From positions 558,001 through 622,000 of the forward strand of contig CBDCGU010000003.1 in assembly GCA_965216945.1 (NCBI GenBank): a stretch of 64,000 nt of DNA, written 5' to 3'. The position numbers and the translations under genes are program-made. The DNA is from DATHZQ01 sp965216945 (GTDB lineage: Bacteria > Actinomycetota > Acidimicrobiia > Spongiisociales > UBA5794). Shown here piece after piece: positions 34,069-41,779 of the stretch (positions are counted from its first letter, which is position 1; the number at the start of each line of letters is the position of its first letter). The notes below the pieces were generated by a model, which was not told where the DNA came from, searched no databases, and saw only the letters and a program-made list of their open reading frames with translations.

Positions 34069-34847
34069 CGGCCCGGTCCCCGGGCTACGGCGGGCCGGCG
34101 GGCGCCGAGGTCTCCCGCGATGCTGTTGGCAGCGGTAGTGAGCTCGGGACGCACCGACTCCCTCCGCGCCGCATCGAGCCGGTCAGTGGGACCACTGACC
34201 GTCAGGGCGGCGATGGCGCGACCAGCACCGTCGACGATGGGCACGGCGATCGCCGAGGTGCCGACCTCGAACTCGTCGATCTCCTCGGCATAACCCGCAT
34301 CCCAGACGGCTGTGAGATCGGCTGCAAGCCGAGCCTCCCACGTGGCCGGCCGATCCGCCGCGGGCACAGCGATCAACCCTCGCCAATCATCCCCGGCGGC
34401 GTGCATCGCGGCGAGCATCGTCTTGCCCGAGGCCGTGGTGTGAAGTGGCACGCGGCGACCGATCCACACGACATGCCGGATCGGCTGCGAGCTCGAGCGA
34501 TAGGCGACCGTCATCGCCTCGCGGCCGCGGGGCACGAGCACCGACACTGTCTCGTCGGTGGCGGCGGCCAGTGCCTCGATGTGCGGCATCGCCGCGGCTC
34601 GCACGTCGATTTGGCCCAGTGCAACGCCCGCCATCTCCACCACCCCCATGCCGAGCGAGTAGCGCCCGGTCTCGGGGTTGTGCCACACCATGCCGTCGGC
34701 CAGGAGCGCCGCCAAGATGCGTGACACCGTGCTCTTGTGGAGATCGAGTCGCCAGCTGATCTCGGACACGGTCAACGCCGGCTCCATCTCGGAGAACTCG
34801 CGGAGGATGGCCATCGCACGATGCAGCGATTGATGTGTCGACAACAC
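34065..34847 (-). CDS. IclR-family transcription regulator 1
   Basis: 260 residues from a GTG at 34847; GTG 34862 or TTG 34844 are alternatives, and longer frames run through the operator. N-terminal winged helix (LTVSEISWRLDLHKSTVSRILAAL), C-terminal effector domain with VLVPRGREAMTVAYRSSS, PLHTTASGKTMLAAM and VGTSAIAVPIVDGAGRAIAALTVSGP. IclR proteins bind small carboxylates or aromatics. First gene of a three-gene minus operon, divergent from the E1 alpha gene, with a clear palindrome between them. Confidence 0.88.
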   Translation of the reverse strand: MLSTHQSLHRAMAILREFSEMEPALTVSEISWRLDLHKSTVSRILAALLADGMVWHNPETGRYSLGMGVVEMAGVALGQIDVRAAAMPHIEALAAATDETVSVLVPRGREAMTVAYRSSSQPIRHVVWIGRRVPLHTTASGKTMLAAMHAAGDDWRGLIAVPAADRPATWEARLAADLTAVWDAGYAEEIDEFEVGTSAIAVPIVDGAGRAIAALTVSGPTDRLDAARRESVRPELTTAANSIAGDLGARRPAVARGPGR

Positions 34848-34873
34848 TTCCCCCGTTCCCACTACCGTCGCAT

Positions 34874-34896
34874 AGAATGCAACATGGTCGCATTCT
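34874..34896. promoter_or_regulatory. Putative IclR-1 operator
   Basis: Arms AGAATGC and GCATTCT; counting the inner bases gives GAATGC-A-AC and GT-C-GCATTC around a 3-bp centre (one mismatch). It lies in the 141-bp gap between the divergent IclR and E1 alpha starts and could control both. Confidence 0.65.
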
Positions 34897-34988
34897 CTGC
34901 AGAGCAAGCGTAGCGCATCCCGGACCGACTCCCAAGGGGTTTTTGTGCACTCCCGGTGCGATCGCGTCCTCGCCAGTAGTGTCACCAC

Positions 34989-35978
34989 GTGCCCACCCCC
35001 ACCGATCACAGCGGGCTACCGGCCCACACCGATGATCGCTTGCGCACGTACTACTGGATGCGCCTCACCCGAGCCTTCGACGACCGCATGGTCGCCATGT
35101 GGAAACAGGGCCGCGGGTTGGGGGGTACCTTCAGCCAGCGTGGTCATGAAGCCATCGGCGTCGGAGCCGGTCTTGCGCTGGCGCCCGACGATGTCGTGGC
35201 GCCAATGCACCGCGACCTCGGCTGCTACCTCGTGCGGGGCATGGCCCCAGCGCGGATCTTCGGCAACCTCCTCGGGAGAACGACCGGCCCGTCCGGCGGC
35301 CGCGACGCCAACCTGCACGGTCTGGGGGATCTCTCCCTGGGCATCATCGGGTTTGTCTCGCACCTTCCCATGTCGATGCCGGTGGCGCTCGGAGCCGCGA
35401 TGTCATTTCAGATGCGCGGCGAGGAGCGCGCCGCGCTGACGCTCATCGGCGACGGCGGCAGCAGCACGGGCGCTTGGCACGAGACGCTCAACATGGCCGC
35501 GGTGTATGCGGCGCCCTTCGTGCTGGTGGTCGAGAACAACCAGTATGCGTATTCGACCCCGCTCGCCCAGCAGATGGTCGTGGGCGACATCGCCGACAGG
35601 GCCGCGGGCTACGGCATCCGGGGCAAGATCGTCGACGGCAACGATGTCGAACAGGTACGACGTGTCGTGGCCAAGGCGCTGAAACGCGCCCGGCTGGGCG
35701 GTGGCCCGACGCTGATCGAAGCCAAGACCATGCGCATGCTCGGTCATGCGATTCACGACGGTGCCGAGTACGTCCCCACAAAGCTGCTGGACGAGTGGGA
35801 GCGCCGCGATCCGGTGCAGCGCTATGCGGACCGTTTGCGTGGCGATGGCGTAGACCCCGCCGAGCTGGCGACCCTGGACCGCATCGCCGAGGACAGGATC
35901 AACGTGGCCGTTGCCGAAGCAGTGGCCGCATCGATGCCAGACCCGGAGACGGTGGAGACGGGGGTGTTCGCCCCGTGA
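34989..35978 (+). CDS. TPP-dependent 2-oxoacid (pyruvate/acetoin-type) dehydrogenase E1 alpha
   Basis: 329 residues, GTG start. E1 alpha fold: DDVVAPMHRDLGCYLVRGM, SLGIIGFVSHLPMSMPVALG, and the TPP-Mg motif GDGGSSTGAWHETLNMAAVYAAPFVLVVENNQYAYSTP (GDG...NN). With E1 beta it would decarboxylate a 2-oxo acid, or cleave acetoin, and pass the acyl group to a lipoyl E2. No E2 or E3 gene is adjacent. Divergent IclR control and DMSP-gene neighbours suggest use on a small carbon product of osmolyte breakdown. Confidence 0.88.
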   Translation: MPTPTDHSGLPAHTDDRLRTYYWMRLTRAFDDRMVAMWKQGRGLGGTFSQRGHEAIGVGAGLALAPDDVVAPMHRDLGCYLVRGMAPARIFGNLLGRTTGPSGGRDANLHGLGDLSLGIIGFVSHLPMSMPVALGAAMSFQMRGEERAALTLIGDGGSSTGAWHETLNMAAVYAAPFVLVVENNQYAYSTPLAQQMVVGDIADRAAGYGIRGKIVDGNDVEQVRRVVAKALKRARLGGGPTLIEAKTMRMLGHAIHDGAEYVPTKLLDEWERRDPVQRYADRLRGDGVDPAELATLDRIAEDRINVAVAEAVAASMPDPETVETGVFAP

Positions 35979-37000
35979 CGGATGAGCTCACGCTCGACCA
36001 CAGCGCCTCCGCGGCCCTCGTGACCAACGAGATGTCGTTCATCGAGGCGATCCGGGAGGCGCTGCGCTTCGAGCTGGCGCGTGACGAGAACGTGTGCATC
36101 ATCGGCGAGGACGTCGGCGGCGAGTTCGGCGGGGCCTTCAAAGCCACGCGGGGGCTCGCCGAGGAGTTCGGCGACGTGCGGGTGCGCAACACGCCGCTCA
36201 GCGAGCTGAGCTTCGTCGGGATGGGGACCGGCATGGCATTGATGGGATTGCGGCCCGTCATCGAGATGCAGTTCGCCGACTTCATCAGCTCGGCGTTCGA
36301 CAGCATCGTGCAGTTTGCGGCAACGAACCACTACCGCTGGGGATCACCGGTTCCGTGGGTGATCCGTGCCCCGAGCGACGGCGGGATCTCCTCCGGCCCG
36401 TTCCACAGCCAGAACCCGGAGGCTTGGTTCGTGCACACACCGGGTCTGAAGGTCGTCAGTCCGTCGAGTCCCGCCGATGCCAAGGGGCTGCTTCTGGCTG
36501 CGATCCGTGACGACAACCCGGTGATCTACTTCGAGCCGAAGCCACTGTATCGCTCCCTGAAGGGGCAGGTACCCGCCGGTGACCATGTCGTGCCCATCGG
36601 CGAAGCGGCGGTCGTCCGCCCCGGGCGGGACGTCACCGCCGTCACCTACGGCGCTCAAGTGGTGGAGACGCTCGCAGCCGCAGACGAGCTGGCCGGGGAG
36701 GGCATCGACCTCGAGATCCTCGATCTGCGCACGCTGAAACCGCTCGACTGGGAGGCGATCATGGCCGCAGTGGGGCGCACGGGAAAGGTAGTCGTCGTCC
36801 ACTCGGCGAACCGCCTCGGAGGCGTCGGCGCCGAGATCGCCGCCGAGATCGCAGAGAAGGCCTTCGACCTCCTCGATGCCGCCCCCATCCGTCTCGGTGC
36901 GCTCGACACCCCGACTCCGTTCAGCCCGCCGCTCGAGCATGCGTATCGACCGAACGCCGCAAAGATCGCCACAGCGGTGCGGAGACTGACCGCATACTGA
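35975..37000 (+). CDS. TPP-dependent 2-oxoacid dehydrogenase E1 beta
   Basis: 341 residues from a GTG at 35975 that overlaps the E1 alpha TGA (GTGA). Transketolase-type pyrimidine domain (NEMSFIEAIREALRFELARDENVCIIGEDVG) and C-terminal domain (TYGAQVVETLAAADELAGEGIDLEILDLRTLKPLD). Glu of IIGEDVG is the expected TPP-activating residue. It forms a tetramer with E1 alpha. The nearest homologues by eye are the acetoin and branched-chain or pyruvate E1 beta group; the substrate cannot be fixed from sequence alone. Confidence 0.88.
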   Translation: MTDELTLDHSASAALVTNEMSFIEAIREALRFELARDENVCIIGEDVGGEFGGAFKATRGLAEEFGDVRVRNTPLSELSFVGMGTGMALMGLRPVIEMQFADFISSAFDSIVQFAATNHYRWGSPVPWVIRAPSDGGISSGPFHSQNPEAWFVHTPGLKVVSPSSPADAKGLLLAAIRDDNPVIYFEPKPLYRSLKGQVPAGDHVVPIGEAAVVRPGRDVTAVTYGAQVVETLAAADELAGEGIDLEILDLRTLKPLDWEAIMAAVGRTGKVVVVHSANRLGGVGAEIAAEIAEKAFDLLDAAPIRLGALDTPTPFSPPLEHAYRPNAAKIATAVRRLTAY

Positions 37001-37025
37001 GCAGCATTGCCGCGCTCAGCAGCTC

Positions 37026-37054
37026 CCCCACCGTACTCCGATGGAACGGTGGGG
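37026..37054 (+). terminator. Hairpin after E1 beta
   Basis: CCCCACCGT and ACGGTGGGG form a perfect 9-bp stem with an 11-nt loop, 25 bp after the E1 beta stop. Likely terminator of the E1 operon, though no T-run follows. Confidence 0.6.
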
Positions 37055-37086
37055 TGCACCAACGCGACTGCTCAGCAGACTCCTAG

Positions 37087-37126
37087 GTCGCGCAATTGAT
37101 GCCGCGGTGTCCCCGAGGCATCGGCG
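37087..37126. repeat. 40-bp inverted repeat, right copy
   Basis: Exact reverse complement of 32648-32687. It holds the same internal hairpin and lies downstream of E1 beta, after a separate terminator hairpin, so terminator duty alone does not explain it. Confidence 0.9.
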
Positions 37127-37177
37127 TCGACCGGCAAGGACGCAGGACGAAGGCGCATTCGGGCAATGCGTCGAGGC

Positions 37178-37243
37178 GTGCCGCAAGCGGCACCTTGCAG
37201 TTTCCGCAGGAAACCTGCCGACGAACCGGCGTACGCCGGTTCG
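37178..37243. repeat. Three successive hairpins in noncoding DNA
   Basis: 37178-37193 is GTGCCGC-AA-GCGGCAC. 37197-37218 pairs GCAG/CTGC and TTTCC/GGAAA with one bulge. 37222-37243 is a perfect 22-bp palindrome with arm CGAACCGGCG. They follow the 40-bp repeat inside the 306-bp gap 37001-37306 between convergent genes. The whole resembles a non-autonomous dispersed repeat or REP-like array. No ORF here is convincing. Confidence 0.6.
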
Positions 37244-37306
37244 CGAGGACGCAGCCGGCGGCGTCGAGGGCCGGGGAGACCGCGCAGCTATTTGGGCGAC
37301 GGGCCA

Positions 37307-38638
37307 CTAGCGCAGCTCGAGGGGGTAGTTCGACAGCACCTCACGGCCGGTGTCGGTGATCAGGACCTGCTCCTCCAGCTTCACGCCCTCACGGGCGTTC
37401 CTGCCACCCACGTAGGCCTCGACACAGAGCACTTGACCCGGTTGCAGAACGCCATCGACACCGACCTCGTCCCACGAGTCGCGGAAGAACACGCTCGGCC
37501 ACTCGTCGGCGAGCCCAACGCCGTGATACTGGACCGAGTAACGACGGAAGTGCTCGGGATCCTGCTCCAGCGCCTTGAAGGTCAGGTCGCACAGTGTCAC
37601 GCCCGGACCGAGGAGCTCGGTGTTGTGGTGAATCTGCTCGGCGGCCCGCTCCCATGCGTCACGTTGTGCCGCCGTCGGTGTGCGTCGTCCGGCGATCCAA
37701 CTGCGTGAGATGTCGACGCAGTAGCCGTACGCACCGATGAGGTCGGTGTCGAACGCGACGATGTCGCCAGGCTCGATCACCCGGCTGGAGCTCTCCTGGA
37801 ACCAGGGATTGGTCCTCGGTCCCGATGCGAGCAGCCGCGTCTCGATCCATTCGCCGAAGCGAATGATGTTCTCGGCGTGGAGCACCGCCCAGACCTCGTT
37901 CTCCGTCATACCCGGTTGCATCGCGGCGTACATCTCGTCCATGGCTCGCTCGCACGCCGCAATCGCACAGCGCATCGCAACGATCTCCTCGGGAGACTTG
38001 ACCGATCGGGCCAGCTCCATGACCTCCTCACCATTGCGCACGTCGAGCCCCAGCCCGTCGAGCGCCAGGACGGCCACGGGATTGGCGCGATCGATGGCCA
38101 ACCGCCGGTTGCCTCCGCCGTAGGTGTCGACGACGTCGGCGATCTCCGCGGCCCAGCGGGCGACGTTGCGCTCGGTCTCCGCTCCGGCGAACTGGTACAT
38201 CCACTGCACTGCGGTGCGCATCTCGTCGACGAGCTCCAGGTGGGCCGAGAGATGCTCGGATGTCATGTAGTCCCAGACGATCACCGGGCCCTCCGCCGGG
38301 ACGAGGACATAGCGCGTCGGGTTGTGGGCGACCCACAACTGCATGTTGGTGCTGTCGGTTGCGTACCGGATGTTGATCGGGTCATAGAGCACGATGGCGG
38401 CGTACTCCTGTTGGCGAAGCTGGCGCCGCACCCGCTCGAGCCGGTACGCCCGCACCGCATCGAGGTCGGGAGTTCGCAGCCCGGCGGTCGCCCACTCGGT
38501 GAGCACCGGTTCACCCGGTCCGAGCGAATGCAGGTTGAGCCGCGCAGCGGCCAGCGTCTCGGCGGAGGCCCGCTGATGCGCCCCGATCTTCGTGCGGTGG
38601 CGCCCGGTGATGACCGAGTCGGCAAAGGGATCGGTCAT
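37307..38638 (-). CDS. dddP: DddP-type DMSP lyase (M24 peptidase-fold)
   Basis: 443 residues from the ATG at 38638, close to the roughly 447 of known DddP. The M24/creatinase fold keeps long DddP-like stretches: DPINIRYATDSTNMQLW, GEWIETRLLASGPRTNPWFQ, DTDLIGAYGYCVDISRSW. Metal ligands at the DddP positions are all present: Asp297, Asp299, Asp309, His372, Glu407 and Glu422 (KLEEQVLITD). Asp378 of HGVGLADEWP matches the catalytic Asp. DddP splits dimethylsulfoniopropionate into dimethyl sulfide and acrylate in the cytoplasm. It is transcribed divergently from an EamA transporter, 243 bp away. Proline-dipeptidase activity is unlikely given the specific motifs. Confidence 0.87.
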   Translation of the reverse strand: MTDPFADSVITGRHRTKIGAHQRASAETLAAARLNLHSLGPGEPVLTEWATAGLRTPDLDAVRAYRLERVRRQLRQQEYAAIVLYDPINIRYATDSTNMQLWVAHNPTRYVLVPAEGPVIVWDYMTSEHLSAHLELVDEMRTAVQWMYQFAGAETERNVARWAAEIADVVDTYGGGNRRLAIDRANPVAVLALDGLGLDVRNGEEVMELARSVKSPEEIVAMRCAIAACERAMDEMYAAMQPGMTENEVWAVLHAENIIRFGEWIETRLLASGPRTNPWFQESSSRVIEPGDIVAFDTDLIGAYGYCVDISRSWIAGRRTPTAAQRDAWERAAEQIHHNTELLGPGVTLCDLTFKALEQDPEHFRRYSVQYHGVGLADEWPSVFFRDSWDEVGVDGVLQPGQVLCVEAYVGGRNAREGVKLEEQVLITDTGREVLSNYPLELR

Positions 38639-38881
38639 GCCGACCGCCGGAAGGATTCGGACGAGCGTTCCCCGAGCATCGTGCGAATGTAACTCGCCGA
38701 CGGTGGGTGCGGTGGCTTCGGCCCAGCCCGCCCGGGCCGCACGAGAACCGTACATGTCCGGGTCATACCACTCGGGTCATCCCGCCCAAACTCCGCCGCA
38801 TCGTTCTGTACCGTGACGGCGGCTGCGCCGCAGCCCCGCGGCACGCACACCCATCGCGGGGCGAACCGCCATACTCCGGCC

Positions 38882-39754
38882 GTGACCACGACGGACCACT
38901 CGGAACGGATCGGCGTTGCGCTGGCGGCCACGGGCATGCTGCTCATCAGCCTCGACTCGCTGGGCTTCCGCCTCACCGAGGCCTCGAGCTGGGACATCGC
39001 CTTCTGGTTCGGGTTCTTCACCACGATCGCGATGGTCGTCGTGGTTCGCCTGCAATCCGGGCGATGGCTTCCCGGTGTCGTGCAAGAGCAGGGCACGCCG
39101 CTCGTGATGTCGGGCTTGCTCCAGTCGGCCAGCACGGTCTTCTTCATCCTTGCCCTCGGTCTCACCACGGTGTCGAACACGGTTGTGATCGTTGCCGCCG
39201 CCCCCATCGTCGCGGCAATGATCGCCCACTTCGCCATCGGCGAGCGGACCGCGCTGCGCGTATGGGCGGCCATCGCGGTTTCCTTTGCGGGCATCCTCAT
39301 CGTGGTGTCCGGATCCTTCGGCGCCGGCCGGCTGAGCGGTGATCTCTTCGCCGTCGCTGCGATCGTTGCGTTCGGGGCGAACCTGACGATATGGCGCCGC
39401 TATCCCGAGGTGCATCGAGCCGCAGCCATCGGAATCGCAGGGATCGTCATGGTGGCCGTTGCCGTGTTGCCCGCCGATCCTCTCGGAATCGATGCGCGGG
39501 CCCTGCTCATCCTGGCCGTGCTGGGCGGGGTGGCCGGACCGGCGGGCAGGATCGCCGTCGCCGTCTCGACCCGCTATCTCCCCACCGCCCAGGTGAGCCT
39601 GTTCACGCCGCTCGAGACCATCGCCGCCACCGCTTGGGCATGGCTGTTCCTGGACGAGGCTCCGCCGCAGGCGACGATCATTGGTGGACTCGTCGTCCTG
39701 GCAGCAGTCGTCTACGGCGCAACGGCGCGCACCCCGGCGGCACTCGAGAGGTGA
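38882..39754 (+). CDS. EamA/DMT-superfamily transporter
   Basis: 290 residues from a GTG at 38882; the longer frame has no membrane character before this point. About ten membrane helices in two EamA repeats (LLQSASTVFFILALGLTTVSNTVVIVAAAPIVAAM; LFTPLETIAATAWAWLFLDEAPP). Such proteins move metabolites or amino acids across the cytoplasmic membrane. Divergent from the DddP gene and 32 bp from the convergent IclR-2 end. It may export a by-product or import an osmolyte. Confidence 0.82.
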   Translation: MTTTDHSERIGVALAATGMLLISLDSLGFRLTEASSWDIAFWFGFFTTIAMVVVVRLQSGRWLPGVVQEQGTPLVMSGLLQSASTVFFILALGLTTVSNTVVIVAAAPIVAAMIAHFAIGERTALRVWAAIAVSFAGILIVVSGSFGAGRLSGDLFAVAAIVAFGANLTIWRRYPEVHRAAAIGIAGIVMVAVAVLPADPLGIDARALLILAVLGGVAGPAGRIAVAVSTRYLPTAQVSLFTPLETIAATAWAWLFLDEAPPQATIIGGLVVLAAVVYGATARTPAALER

Positions 39755-39786
39755 CTCCGCAGGCACGCACCCCGCCGGGACGGTGG

Positions 39787-40569
39787 TCAGCCCGCCGCGG
39801 CCAGCGCGGCCAAATGGGCCGAGATCTTCCGGCCCGCCTCCGCCAGCAGCTCACCGATGGCCGCTTCCGAGCGCTCCCCGGGAAAACGGTACGACGGGCC
39901 GTAGAGATTCACGGCGGCCACGATCGAGCCGTCGGCACCGTGGATCGGAGCTGCGGCGCCGTTGACGTCGTCGGCGAACTCGAGATGTGTCCACACCCAG
40001 TCGTTCCAAGACTCGACGCGCCGCCGGATCTCCGTGGAGTCGACAACGGTGTGGCTGGCCAGCGGTTGCAGCGATCCGGCGAGGTACGCATCGAGCTTGT
40101 CCTCGGGCCAGCTCCGCATGAGCACGTACCCGGCCGCAACGCCGTGCGCCGGCAGGCGCTCACCGGTCCAGTCCTGCACCTGGACCGCTCCTGGCACTTG
40201 GACCTGGTCGACATACAGCACATCGGTGCCGTCCGACACCGCCAAGCCGGCGTCTTCGCCGGCCATCTCGACCAGCCTTCGCAAATGGGGTCGCGCCAGG
40301 TCGATCAGGGACGATGTCGCCCGCGGAGTGAGCACCGTCAATCCGGGCCCGAGCCGGTAGCGGCCGTCGGCACCGATGCGCTCGACCATGCCCAGCCGAT
40401 CGAGCGTGGTGAGCAAGCGGGACACGGTGCTCTTCGCCAGTCCGGTGGCCCGGGCAATGGCGCTGATTCCCATGCTCTCGCGCTCGGCTGCGATCACGTG
40501 CAGGATGGCGAACGCCCGCTCCACGGCGACGACGGTTTGTGGCCCTGAACTGATTGACTGGCTCGTCAT
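39787..40569 (-). CDS. IclR-family transcription regulator 2
   Basis: 260 residues from the ATG at 40569; upstream in-frame sequence crosses the operator. Winged helix (MGISAIARATGLAKSTVSRLLTTLDRLGMV) and effector domain (VAAGYVLMRSWPEDKLDAYLAGSL; SIVAAVNLYGPSYRFPGERSEAA). Divergent from the gamma-butyrobetaine/carnitine operon, with two GTTC...GAAC elements between, so it is its likely regulator. A similar palindrome at 55262 suggests it may also act on the FAD/GcvT-MttB operon. Confidence 0.88.
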   Translation of the reverse strand: MTSQSISSGPQTVVAVERAFAILHVIAAERESMGISAIARATGLAKSTVSRLLTTLDRLGMVERIGADGRYRLGPGLTVLTPRATSSLIDLARPHLRRLVEMAGEDAGLAVSDGTDVLYVDQVQVPGAVQVQDWTGERLPAHGVAAGYVLMRSWPEDKLDAYLAGSLQPLASHTVVDSTEIRRRVESWNDWVWTHLEFADDVNGAAAPIHGADGSIVAAVNLYGPSYRFPGERSEAAIGELLAEAGRKISAHLAALAAAG

Positions 40570-40590
40570 TCGAGGTGTACGGTAGCCCGC

Positions 40591-40624
40591 GTTCCGCAGA
40601 ACAGCACGTTCCGCAGAGTAGAAC
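40591..40624. promoter_or_regulatory. Putative IclR-2 operator pair
   Basis: GTTCCGCAGAAC (40591-40602) is GTTC-4-GAAC; GTTCCGCAGAGTAGAAC (40608-40624) repeats GTTCCGCAGA 17 bp on and ends in GAAC. The pair lies between the divergent IclR-2 and hydroxylase starts, 12 bp before the latter. Confidence 0.65.
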
Positions 40625-40635
40625 AGGGAGGGAAC

Positions 40636-41763
40636 GTGACGAGCATCGGCGCCGTTGGCGATCGGACGATGACGATCTCGTGGGACGACGGCTCCGCCGA
40701 CGAGTTCCACTTCATCTGGCTGCGCGACAACTGTGCCTGCCCCGAGTGCAAGCATCCGGATGCTTGGGAGCGCCTCCTCGACAACGTAGTCCTCGACGCC
40801 GCGGTGCGGCCGCTGGACGTCCTAGTCGACGATCGGCTCGAGATCGCCTGGGAGGACGGGCACCACACCTCGCTGAGTGTGGCGTGGCTGCGAGCCAACC
40901 GCTACGGGCCCGCAGCCAGGGCCGAGCGCCGTGAACAGCCGATCCTGTGGACCGCCGGCATCTCCACTTCCCCACCGACCATCACCCTCGAGGAGATCGA
41001 CAGCGGTGACGACGGACTGCGCCGCTGGCTCACGATGATCCGCGACTACGGCTTCTCCATCGTGAGGAACGTGCCGGCTCGGGTCGGCGCCGTGGTCGAA
41101 CTGGCCAATCGCATCGCCTTCATCCAAGAGACCCATTTCGGCCGGGAGTTCCAGGTGATCTCCAAACCGGACCCGGAGAACCTGGCGTACACCTCGGTCA
41201 AGCTCAACGCTCACACCGACGTCGTCAACCGCCGCAACCTGCCGGGGCTCCAGTTTCTCCATTGCATCGAGTTCGAAGCCGAGGGTGGCGAAAGCGTCTT
41301 GGTCGACGGCTTCGAAGCCGCCCGCCGCCTGCGAGAGCAGCACCCCGAGATGCACGATCTTCTGTCCACGGTCGAAGTGCCGTACGTCTTCGTGGACGCC
41401 AGCCACGACGTCCGCAACCATCAACGCGTGATCACCGTGGATGGCGACGGCGAGCACGTGGAGGTCCGCTTCCACAGCGCCCTCCTCGGTGCCATCGATC
41501 TCGACCCTGACCTCATTGAGCCCTTCTATGCGGCCTGGCGCACCTTCGGCATGATCCTGCGCGATCCCGCGCTGGAGTACGTCTTCAAGATGGAACCCGG
41601 CGACTGCCAGGTGTTCGACAACCGCCGCGTACTCCACGCCCGCAACGAGTTCGACCCGAACAGCGGTCCCCGCCACCTCCAGGGCACATACGTCGACCGG
41701 GACGACTTCATGAGCCGGCTACGAGTGCTGGAGCGGAAAGGCGGGGAGTTCCGGCAGTCGTGA
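40636..41763 (+). CDS. bbh: Gamma-butyrobetaine hydroxylase-type Fe(II)/2-oxoglutarate dioxygenase
   Basis: 375 residues, GTG start after GGGAGGG. Zinc-binding N-terminal domain (C33, C35, C38 in DNCACPECKH, and a His of DGHH at 76-77), then a TauD-type core with metal ligands H193-x-D195 (NAHTDVV) and H334 (RVLHAR). This two-domain layout is that of gamma-butyrobetaine hydroxylase, which makes L-carnitine from gamma-butyrobetaine with O2 and 2-oxoglutarate. TmpA, acting on trimethylaminoethylphosphonate, is a close relative. The following genes (BKACE, carnitine dehydrogenase fusion) favour the butyrobetaine role. Confidence 0.87.
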   Translation: MTSIGAVGDRTMTISWDDGSADEFHFIWLRDNCACPECKHPDAWERLLDNVVLDAAVRPLDVLVDDRLEIAWEDGHHTSLSVAWLRANRYGPAARAERREQPILWTAGISTSPPTITLEEIDSGDDGLRRWLTMIRDYGFSIVRNVPARVGAVVELANRIAFIQETHFGREFQVISKPDPENLAYTSVKLNAHTDVVNRRNLPGLQFLHCIEFEAEGGESVLVDGFEAARRLREQHPEMHDLLSTVEVPYVFVDASHDVRNHQRVITVDGDGEHVEVRFHSALLGAIDLDPDLIEPFYAAWRTFGMILRDPALEYVFKMEPGDCQVFDNRRVLHARNEFDPNSGPRHLQGTYVDRDDFMSRLRVLERKGGEFRQS

Positions 41764-41779
41764 GCCAAGGAGACACCGC

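Noticed and set aside
37083..37307. 74-codon minus-strand ORF between E1 beta and the DddP gene
   Set aside because: It is translation of the repeat and hairpin array; no ribosome binding site and unusual Cys/Arg/Pro content.
37307..38638. Xaa-Pro aminopeptidase or creatinase
   Set aside because: Shares the fold, but the long specific stretches and the catalytic Asp378 follow DddP rather than peptidases.
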